From assembly GCF_014268585.2 (NCBI RefSeq), contig NZ_CP077092.1:124001-188000 (forward strand): a stretch of 64,000 nucleotides of DNA, in the 5' to 3' direction. This DNA comes from Pseudomonas iranensis. Lineage in GTDB: Bacteria > Pseudomonadota > Gammaproteobacteria > Pseudomonadales > Pseudomonadaceae. The notes under the pieces were generated by a model. The model had not been told where the DNA came from, did not search any database, and saw only the letters and a list, made by a program, of their open reading frames with translations. Within the stretch, counting starts at the first letter, position 1. Each line of letters starts with the position of its first letter. The translations under genes were made by a program, and so were the position numbers. This document shows positions 15,653 through 23,830 of this stretch, piece by piece.

Positions 15653-17860
15653 ATGCCCACTCAAAACCTATTCGCACCAAAACACCTGGCTCTGGCTATT
15701 TCACTGGCGCTCGGTGGCGTAGCACTGGCTAACGCCGAGCAATCCACTGAAGCAATAGAGCAGCCCCCAAGCGTGGAAGCGACGGAGCAGCTCGAAGCCA
15801 ACCCCAAACAACAGGCGATGGAACGGCTCCAGGGTTTTCTCCACGACGCGAGCACCGTTCCGATCACCTTCACGACACCGGAAACCGTGTTCAAAGGGAC
15901 TGACGTCAACGACTTGATTACCCTCACAGACGGCGCAAGCTTCACTGGCCGGCTGGATGGCGGCAAGGGCGATAACGTGTTGTTCCTGAATGCTGCGGAT
16001 GGCGGCGCGTTGAACGACACGCGCAACTTCAATGGGTTATTCGTCGCCCAAGGCAACTGGACGCTGAGCTCAAAGGGTGATTTTCATGAAGGCGTCCTGG
16101 TCAACAGCGGTGGGGCAATGACCAACCTTGGCAGCATCAAGGGTGATGTGTATGTCCAGAATGGCGGCAGTTTCGCCGGTAAAGGCACGGTGGGAAATCT
16201 TGAGGTGGGTGGGCTGCTCACCGTCAATGCAGCGCTTGGCGCACCTCGAGTGAAGGGTAATTTGCACTTGGCGCCTGGTGCCGAATTGGCTTACGAGGTC
16301 ACTCCCGCTGGTGGTCAGACGATCAAGGTCGACGGCACAGCTCAGCTTGACGGCGCCACCCTGAAAGTCGTCGCGGCGGGTGAATATCCGCAGAGCAGCC
16401 AATACAAAATCATCGAAGCCCGTGAGGTGAAAGGCGAGTTTGGCCGGATCGAGAACGATCTGGCGTATATGACGGCCACGGCTCAATACAACAAGAAATC
16501 GGTTGGGCTGACTTACGCTCGAAATGATGTACCGCTTGAAAGCTTCGCGCCTACAGAAAATGCAGAAGCACTTGCAGGCAGTATTATCGGGCAAGAAGCG
16601 TTAACTCCACCCGATGCACCGGCCTCAGCACCTACATCGCCAACGCCCGCTCCAACTTCAGTTGCAGCGGTGATCGAATTGCCAGTGCCAGTCCTGACCT
16701 CAGTCGCAGACTCAATTGAAGACTCCGCGCCAGCGGCATTATCGATACCAAACGAAAGCGTGGCTGCGCAAACCGGCGAAACTGCTGCACAACCCGCGCC
16801 TGAGCTTGCAAAACCTGCTAACGCAGCCGTCGCCGCATTGCTGATCAGCGACAAAGCCACGGCGCCCATCGCCCTCGACCAACTCGCAGCCGGCAGCAAC
16901 GCCAACCTCGCCAAAGCCACGCTGAGCAGTATCACGCCGGTCAGTACGAGCATGCTCTCGGCGATGCGGCAGCTGGACAACCGTTCCGGCTCTACTGACG
17001 GCTCGCGCAGTTCACCGCGTCAGGCCGCAGGCAACGAAGACTCCGGGCGGGTGTGGATTCAGGCGTTGGGCCACGGCGGCAAGGTTGATCGCGACGCTGA
17101 CGGCATCCTCCAACATGCCACGCAAGGGCTGGTCGTGGGCGCTGACTGGCGTCTCGATGAGCACTGGCATGTCGGCGTGCTCGGCGGCAAATCGCAGACG
17201 AAATTCGATGCCCGCCAGTACGACGGCGACCTCGATAGCTGGCACTTGGGCGCCTACGCCATGCGTCAGGATGGCCCGCTGTCACTGCGCCTCGGCGCGA
17301 CCTACGCCAGCCATGACGGCAGCAGCAAACGGCGGGTCGCGTTCAAGGGTTTCAGCGATCGTCTCAAGGGCAACTACGACGCCCATACTCAACAGGCATT
17401 CGCCGAAGCCGGGTTCAATCTGGGCCGGGATAGCGTCACCCTCGAGCCCTACGCCAGCCTCGGCTATCAGCGTTATCAACGCGACAGCTACAACGAAAAG
17501 GGCGGCGACGCGGCACTGAAAGTCTTCGGGCAGACTCGCGACAACTTCAGCAGCACCTTTGGCCTGCGGCTTGCGCAGATCAATACGCTGGATAACGGCA
17601 TGCATTTGACCCCGCGCTTGAGCGCAGGCTGGAAACATACCTTCGGCGAGATCGACAGCGACACCCGCCAGCAACTGCGCAAGGGCGGCAAGCGCTTTGA
17701 AGTGACCGGGGCGGCACTGGATCGGAACAGCCTCGCGGTGGATGCGGGGCTCGACCTTGGTCTTTCGGCGGCGCACACACTGGGCGTGGGCTTAACGGGT
17801 GAGCTGGGTAATGACAGCCGATCGTATGGCGTGGCGGGTCAATGGCGCATGGCGTTCTGA
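15653..17860 (+). CDS. Type Va autotransporter with short passenger
   Basis: 735 residues. A strong AAGGAGGT lies eight bases before the ATG at 15653. Signal peptide ~1-29 (HLALAISLALGGVALANA). The passenger (~30-290) has short beta-repeat turns (FNGLFVAQGNWTLSSKGDF, GSIKGDVYVQNGGSFAGKG) like a pertactin-type helix. Residues ~300-430 are a Pro/Ala/Ser-rich linker. The beta-barrel (~465-735) starts SGRVWIQALGHGGKVDRDAD and ends QWRMAF with the required terminal phenylalanine. The passenger shows no protease or lipase motif, so adhesion or aggregation is more likely than catalysis. Expression may be gated by the terminator-bearing leader. Confidence 0.9.
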   Translation: MPTQNLFAPKHLALAISLALGGVALANAEQSTEAIEQPPSVEATEQLEANPKQQAMERLQGFLHDASTVPITFTTPETVFKGTDVNDLITLTDGASFTGRLDGGKGDNVLFLNAADGGALNDTRNFNGLFVAQGNWTLSSKGDFHEGVLVNSGGAMTNLGSIKGDVYVQNGGSFAGKGTVGNLEVGGLLTVNAALGAPRVKGNLHLAPGAELAYEVTPAGGQTIKVDGTAQLDGATLKVVAAGEYPQSSQYKIIEAREVKGEFGRIENDLAYMTATAQYNKKSVGLTYARNDVPLESFAPTENAEALAGSIIGQEALTPPDAPASAPTSPTPAPTSVAAVIELPVPVLTSVADSIEDSAPAALSIPNESVAAQTGETAAQPAPELAKPANAAVAALLISDKATAPIALDQLAAGSNANLAKATLSSITPVSTSMLSAMRQLDNRSGSTDGSRSSPRQAAGNEDSGRVWIQALGHGGKVDRDADGILQHATQGLVVGADWRLDEHWHVGVLGGKSQTKFDARQYDGDLDSWHLGAYAMRQDGPLSLRLGATYASHDGSSKRRVAFKGFSDRLKGNYDAHTQQAFAEAGFNLGRDSVTLEPYASLGYQRYQRDSYNEKGGDAALKVFGQTRDNFSSTFGLRLAQINTLDNGMHLTPRLSAGWKHTFGEIDSDTRQQLRKGGKRFEVTGAALDRNSLAVDAGLDLGLSAAHTLGVGLTGELGNDSRSYGVAGQWRMAF

Positions 17861-17879
17861 TGCATTAAGCACGCCTCCT

Positions 17880-17967
17880 GTGGGAGCGAGCCTGCTCGCG
17901 AAAGCGCTGGATCATGCAAAGATGCTATTGGCTGACCTGGCGCATTCGCGAACAGGCTCGCTCCCAC
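17880..17967. repeat. REP pair, arms facing inward
   Basis: Forward arm 17880-17902 and reverse arm 17945-17967 (one base differs: AACAGG for AGCAGG), 42-base spacer. It lies between the convergent ends of the autotransporter and pyruvate carboxylase genes. Confidence 0.93.
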
Positions 17968-18011
17968 ATGTGATCCCTGGCAATGACCTGACAAGGTCGA
18001 AAATTACAGGC

Positions 18012-18036
18012 AAAAAAAGGGGAGCACATGCTCCCC
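18012..18036 (-). terminator. Intrinsic terminator of the pyruvate carboxylase operon
   Basis: Read on the minus strand, GGGGAGC-ATGT-GCTCCCC is a perfect stem followed by seven T residues, 33 bases after the oadA stop codon. Confidence 0.92.
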
Positions 18037-18069
18037 CGAGGTTTAAAGCGTTGGATCGCGACTGTTATC

Positions 18070-19878
18070 TCAGCCTTCGATCTCGATGAGGATTTCGCCC
18101 GGGTTGACCCGGTCGCCCTTGGCCACATGAATCGCGGTGACCTTGCCGGCAATGGCGGCCTGGACTTCGGTTTCCATCTTCATCGCTTCGGTGATCAGTA
18201 CCGCCTGGCCAGCCTTGACGGTGTCGCCCTCCTTGACCAGCACATCGACGATGTTGCCGGGCATGGTGGTGCTGACATGGCCTGGTGCCGAGGCCTGTTT
18301 GCGTTTGCTGCTGCCGCCGCCAACGAATTCGTTGAGCGGTTCGAACACCACTTCTTCCGGCATGCCGTCGATGGACAGATAGAAGTGGCGCTTGCCTTCA
18401 GCCTTGACGCCGACACCGGTGATGTCGACGCGATAGGTCTCGCCGTGGACGTCGATGACGAACTCGGTCGGCACGCCTTCGCCGCCCGCCGAGGCAACGG
18501 CGCCCGCTTCCGGGATCGGCAACAGCACTTCCGGCGTGAGGGTGCCGGCGGCACGCTCCTCGAGGAACTTGCGGCCGATGTCCGGGAACATGGCGAAGGT
18601 CAGTACGTCTTCTTCGGACTTGGCCAGTGCGCCGATATCGGCACGCAACTTGGTCATTTCCGGCTTGAGCAGATCGGCCGGGCGCACGTCGATGACGTCT
18701 TCGCTGCCGATCGCCTGACGCCGCAGCTTTTCATTGACCACGCCCGGCGCCTTGCCGTAACCGCCCTGCAGATACAGCTTCACTTCGTTGGTGATGGTCT
18801 TGTAGCGCTCGCCGGCCAGCACGTTGAAGAACGCCTGGGTGCCGACGATTTGCGAGGTTGGGGTCACCAGCGGCGGGAAGCCGAGGTCTTCACGCACGCG
18901 CGGGATTTCTGCGAGCACTTCGCTCATGCGGTTCAGAGCGCCCTGCTCTTTCAACTGGTTGGCGAGGTTGGAAATCATCCCGCCCGGCACCTGGTTGACC
19001 TGCACACGGGTGTCGACGGCGGTGAATTCGCTTTCGAACTGGTGGTACTTCTTGCGCACGGCATAGAAGTACAGGCCGATTTCCTGGAGCAGTTCCAGAT
19101 TCAGGCCGGTGTCGTACTCGGTGCCCTTGAGCGCGGCGACCATTGATTCGGTGCCCGGGTGGCTGGTGCCCGAGGCGAAGCTGGAGATTGCGGTGTCGAT
19201 GTGGTCGGCACCGTTTTCGATCGCCTTGAGCTGGCACATGGCGGCCAGACCGGCGGTGTCGTGGGAGTGGATGAACACCGGCAGCGACTGCTCGGCTTTC
19301 AACGCGCGCACCAGTTCACCGGTGGCGTATGGAGTCAGCAGACCGGCCATGTCCTTGATCGCCACCGAGTCGCAACCCATGGACTCCATTTGCTTGGCCT
19401 GGGTGACGAAAGCATCGATGGTGTGCACCGGGCTGGTGGTATAGGCGATGGTGCCTTGCGCATGTTTGCCGGCCGCCTTCACCGCTTCGATGGCCACGCG
19501 CAGGTTACGCACATCGTTCATCGCATCGAAGATGCGGAACACGTCGATGCCGTTCACCGCTGCCTTGGCGACGAAAGCTCTGACCACGTCATCGCTGTAG
19601 TGGCGATAGCCGAGCAGATTCTGCCCGCGCAGAAGCATTTGCAGACGGGTGTTGGGCAGCGCCGCACGCAGTTGGCGCAGGCGCTCCCACGGGTCTTCCT
19701 TGAGAAAGCGCACGCAGGCGTCGAACGTCGCGCCGCCCCAGCATTCCAGCGACCAGTAGCCGACCTTGTCGAGCTTGTCGCAGATCGGCAGCATGTCTTC
19801 GGTGCGCATGCGGGTGGCGAGCAGCGATTGGTGAGCGTCGCGCAGGATGGTGTCTGTTACGAAGATTTTCTTGCTCAT
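18070..19878 (-). CDS. oadA: Pyruvate carboxylase subunit B (carboxyltransferase plus biotinyl domain; oadA-like)
   Basis: 602 residues. The carboxyltransferase barrel begins VTDTILRDAHQSLLATRMRTEDM, with ECWGGATFD and FIHSHDTAGLAAM. The C-terminal biotinyl domain has the modified lysine in EAMKMETEV near residue 560. With the biotin carboxylase gene upstream it forms the two-subunit pyruvate carboxylase that makes oxaloacetate from pyruvate, the anaplerotic enzyme of Pseudomonas (PA5435-type). There are no membrane decarboxylase subunits nearby, so the oxaloacetate-decarboxylase name is historical. Start MSKKIFVTD with GAGGAA eight bases upstream. It follows the partner by 11 bases. Confidence 0.95.
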   Translation of the reverse strand: MSKKIFVTDTILRDAHQSLLATRMRTEDMLPICDKLDKVGYWSLECWGGATFDACVRFLKEDPWERLRQLRAALPNTRLQMLLRGQNLLGYRHYSDDVVRAFVAKAAVNGIDVFRIFDAMNDVRNLRVAIEAVKAAGKHAQGTIAYTTSPVHTIDAFVTQAKQMESMGCDSVAIKDMAGLLTPYATGELVRALKAEQSLPVFIHSHDTAGLAAMCQLKAIENGADHIDTAISSFASGTSHPGTESMVAALKGTEYDTGLNLELLQEIGLYFYAVRKKYHQFESEFTAVDTRVQVNQVPGGMISNLANQLKEQGALNRMSEVLAEIPRVREDLGFPPLVTPTSQIVGTQAFFNVLAGERYKTITNEVKLYLQGGYGKAPGVVNEKLRRQAIGSEDVIDVRPADLLKPEMTKLRADIGALAKSEEDVLTFAMFPDIGRKFLEERAAGTLTPEVLLPIPEAGAVASAGGEGVPTEFVIDVHGETYRVDITGVGVKAEGKRHFYLSIDGMPEEVVFEPLNEFVGGGSSKRKQASAPGHVSTTMPGNIVDVLVKEGDTVKAGQAVLITEAMKMETEVQAAIAGKVTAIHVAKGDRVNPGEILIEIEG

Positions 19879-19889
19879 TCTTGTATTCC

Positions 19890-21305
<1,416 letters not shown>

Positions 21306-21442
21306 TTGGAGGTTCCCTTGAGCCGGTGGCACCACGACCTGCTGGAGCCAGGTCGACGCGTGACCAAATGTTTCAATTCAGTCGCAGGTCCACACTAGCG
21401 CCGCTGAGGGATTAACAAAAATGAATAAAAATTGGGTCAGGC

Positions 21443-21458
21443 ATAAGTAAACACTTAT
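21443..21458. promoter_or_regulatory. Inverted repeat ATAAGT-N4-ACTTAT, candidate PycR binding site
   Basis: A 6-4-6 perfect inverted repeat in the pycA-pycR divergent region, 38 bases before the pycR start. Regulators of this family usually bind imperfect T-N11-A palindromes in exactly this position. Binding is inference. Confidence 0.45.
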
Positions 21459-21495
21459 AGTCGGAACATCCGTGTGCCTTGAGAGCCTGAATAAA

Positions 21496-22458
21496 ATGCG
21501 TAAGTCATTGATGCGTATGACATTGCGTCAGTTGCAGATCTTCAATGAGGTGTGTGATCTACGCTCCTACAGCCGCGCCGCCGAGGAAATGTCCCTCACA
21601 CAACCGGCCGTGAGCCTACAGATTCGGCAGCTTGAAGAGCTGATCGGTCAGCCGCTGTTCGACTATGTCGGCAAAAAACTCTACATGACCGAGGCGGCGG
21701 AAGCGCTTCAGCGTGCCAGTCGCGACATTTTCGGGCGGCTGGAAAACCTCGATATGCAACTGTCGGACATGCAGGGTTCGCTGCAGGGTCAGCTGAAACT
21801 GGCAGTGGAATCGAGCGCCAAATATTTCGTGCCGCATCTGTTTGCTGCGTTCAAGCGCCAGCATCCGGAAGTCAATTTGCAGCTGACCGTGGTCAACCGT
21901 GGCCAGGTCATCCGCCGCCTCTCGGACAACCGCGATGATCTGGTGATCATGTCGATGGTGCCGCAGGACATGGGCCTGGAATTTCTGCCGTTTCTCAACA
22001 ATCCGATTGTCGCCGTGGCGCGCCCGGATCACCCGCTGGCGCACATGGGCCCGTTGCGCTTGCAGGATCTGGAGCCGTATACGCTGCTGATCCGCGAGAC
22101 GGGTTCTGGCACGCGTCTGGCCTGCGAGGAATACTTCAAGGAAAAGCGCGTGCACTTCACCCAGACCCAGGAGGTAGCGTCCGCCGAAGCCCAGCGCGAA
22201 TGCGTGGTGGCGGGTCTGGGCCTGGCGCTGCTGACGCGCCACGCCCTGAACCTGGAGCTGGCGACCGGCGGCTTGGTCGAGCTGCCGGTCGAAGAGTTGC
22301 CGCTGCTGCGCAGCTGGTGTCTGGTGCAGGCCAAAGCCAAGCGGCTGTCACCGGTGGCGCACGCCTTCCTGGCGTTCATCCGCAGCGAGCGGGCGCAGAT
22401 TATTGCGTTGGTTGAGCGTTTCGACGGGAAGCTGCGGGCGTCGCCTGCCAGTGCGTGA
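21496..22458 (+). CDS. pycR: LysR-family regulator of pyruvate carboxylase (PycR)
   Basis: 320 residues. Winged helix near residues 8-65: LRQLQIFNEVCDLRSYSRAAEEMSLTQPAVSLQIRQLEELIG, then a substrate-binding domain (LKLAVESSAKYFVPHLFAAF, AQRECVVAGLGLALLTRHAL). Divergent from pycA-oadA, the same layout as PA5437 (PycR) and PA5436-PA5435 in P. aeruginosa, so control of the carboxylase operon is strongly implied. The start ATG 21496 (MRKSLMRMTLRQL) is one of three close options (21511 and 21517 also possible); none has a clear ribosome site. Confidence 0.9.
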   Translation: MRKSLMRMTLRQLQIFNEVCDLRSYSRAAEEMSLTQPAVSLQIRQLEELIGQPLFDYVGKKLYMTEAAEALQRASRDIFGRLENLDMQLSDMQGSLQGQLKLAVESSAKYFVPHLFAAFKRQHPEVNLQLTVVNRGQVIRRLSDNRDDLVIMSMVPQDMGLEFLPFLNNPIVAVARPDHPLAHMGPLRLQDLEPYTLLIRETGSGTRLACEEYFKEKRVHFTQTQEVASAEAQRECVVAGLGLALLTRHALNLELATGGLVELPVEELPLLRSWCLVQAKAKRLSPVAHAFLAFIRSERAQIIALVERFDGKLRASPASA

Positions 22459-22603
22459 TCTCGGGAAAATCGCCGATCTCGGCCTGAAGCTGGCGAAGTT
22501 GGAAGCGATCTTCGATTGCGCGGCGAAATTCCATGCGGCGCTGATCTTCCTGCTGACGACGGGTTTTCGCGGCGCTGTTGCGTTCTTCGTAGGGCTGAGC
22601 CAT
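22400..22603 (-). CDS. Small conserved Pseudomonas protein (PA3496-like)
   Basis: 67 residues, very charged: KTRRQQEDQRRMEFRRAIED followed by FQLRQLQAEIGDFPEITHWQ. This resembles the short 'PA3496 family' proteins that Pseudomonas genomes annotate as putative envelope-integrity factors; I recognise the pattern but cannot confirm it. No signal peptide. Its 3' end overlaps the convergent 3' end of pycR by 59 bases. It could be a chance frame, but the composition is unlike the antisense shadows around it. Confidence 0.5.
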   Translation of the reverse strand: MAQPYEERNSAAKTRRQQEDQRRMEFRRAIEDRFQLRQLQAEIGDFPEITHWQATPAASRRNAQPTQ

Positions 22604-22723
22604 TTCGAGTCTCCCAGGGCGAGTACGGGAGTTTCACGATAGGCGTGGGGGATGACGGTTTGGCTGCGCGGGGATGACAATGTGATGAAATGTGCGCAGG
22701 GATGTGCTGTTGTTGAAGACGCT

Positions 22724-22816
22724 TTCGCGAGCAGGCTCGCTCCCACATTTGATCCCGTTATGACCCAGAGTTTGTGTTCTCGGGAGGTCCCCTGCGGGAG
22801 CGAGCCTGCTCGCGAA
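22724..22816. repeat. REP pair, arms facing outward (reverse then forward)
   Basis: Reverse arm 22724-22746 and forward arm 22794-22816 (starts GCGGGAGC instead of GTGGGAGC), 47-base spacer that differs from the spacers of the other outward pairs. Placed between the small ORF and the RpiR regulator gene. Confidence 0.9.
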
Positions 22817-22836
22817 CAAGGTTGGAACGACCTTGC

Positions 22837-23703
22837 TCAATCATCCAGGGCTTTCACGGCTTTTGGAGACAAACGCAAACTGCGCAGACTGCGCTTGACG
22901 CTCTTGAGGTGATTGACCAGGCTCGGCCCGCGCGCCATGGCCACGCCCATCGCCAGCACGTCGATCACCACCAGGTGCGCGATTCGCGAGGTCAGCGGCG
23001 TGTAGATCTCGGTGTCTTCGTGCACATCGATCGCCAGATTGACGGTCGACAGTTCGGCCAACGGCGTCTGGCTCGGGCACAGGGTGATCAGCGATGCCCC
23101 GCTCTCGCGAACGAGGTTAGCGGTGATCAGCAAATCCTTGGAGCGCCCTGACTGGGAAATACAGATCGCCACATCGGTAGGCTTCAGCGTCACAGCCGAC
23201 ATCGCCTGCATGTGCGGATCGGAATACGCCGCCGCGGTCAGCAGCAAACGGAAGAACTTGTGCTGTGCATCCGCGGCCACCGCACCGGACGCTCCAAAGC
23301 CGTAGAACTCGACACGCTGCGCCTGGGACATCAACGTCACCGCACGCTGCAACTCCACCGGGTCGAGCTTCTCGCGCACTTCCATCAGGGTGTGCAGCGT
23401 GGTGTCGAAAATCTTCAGGCTGTAGTCGGCGACGGAGTCGTCTTCGTGGATCGCGAACTGGCCGAAGCTGGCGCCGGCGGCCAGGCTTTGCGCCAGTTTC
23501 AGTTTGAGATCCTGAAAGCCGGAACAACCGATGGCGCGGCAGAAGCGCACGATGGTCGGCTCGCTGATGCCGACGCTGTGAGCCAGGTCGGCCATGGAAC
23601 TGTGCATCACTGCCGCAGGGTCAAGCAGCACGTGGTCGGCGACCTTGAGCTCCGACTTGCGTAACAGGTGACGTGACTGGGCAATGTGTTGCAGCAGATT
23701 CAA
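22837..23703 (-). CDS. RpiR/HexR-family transcriptional regulator
   Basis: 288 residues. N-terminal helix-turn-helix (MADLAHSVGISEPTIVRFCRAIGCSGFQDLKLKLAQSLA, ~35-75) followed by a SIS sugar-phosphate domain (VEFYGFGASGAVAADAQHKFFRL, ICISQSGRSKDLLITANLVRESGASLITL). Close to HexR, which senses 2-keto-3-deoxy-6-phosphogluconate, but this looks like the second paralogue that sits between pycR and zwf/uvrD in other pseudomonads. A TTG start at 23703 (LNLLQHIAQSRHLL) gives the normal family length; a longer frame to 23853 is open but not protein-like. A HexR-type palindrome lies 40 bases upstream, pointing to autoregulation. Confidence 0.82.
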   Translation of the reverse strand: MNLLQHIAQSRHLLRKSELKVADHVLLDPAAVMHSSMADLAHSVGISEPTIVRFCRAIGCSGFQDLKLKLAQSLAAGASFGQFAIHEDDSVADYSLKIFDTTLHTLMEVREKLDPVELQRAVTLMSQAQRVEFYGFGASGAVAADAQHKFFRLLLTAAAYSDPHMQAMSAVTLKPTDVAICISQSGRSKDLLITANLVRESGASLITLCPSQTPLAELSTVNLAIDVHEDTEIYTPLTSRIAHLVVIDVLAMGVAMARGPSLVNHLKSVKRSLRSLRLSPKAVKALDD

Positions 23704-23742
23704 GGGGCTGGACTCTTCTTGTGGGCAAGGATGTAGCAAGCT

Positions 23743-23757
23743 TGTAGTTATACTACA
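23743..23757 (-). promoter_or_regulatory. HexR-type operator TGTAGTTATACTACA
   Basis: A perfect 15-base inverted repeat (TGTAGT-TAT-ACTACA) 40 bases upstream of the RpiR-type regulator start. It resembles the TGTAATTAAATTACA-like consensus reported for HexR proteins in gammaproteobacteria. Likely autoregulatory; it could also block read-through from the GGDEF/EAL gene upstream. Confidence 0.6.
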
Positions 23758-23830
23758 TGAATGGGCATTTTGCCTGCTCAATGCGTAACTCAATGTCCCG
23801 GCATCAGGCACGCTGAGGAGCATGTAGCCC

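Noticed and set aside
15362..15664. Minus-strand frame of 100 codons between hipA and the autotransporter
   Set aside because: It covers the operator array and terminator hairpin, is low in protein-like composition, and has no ribosome site.
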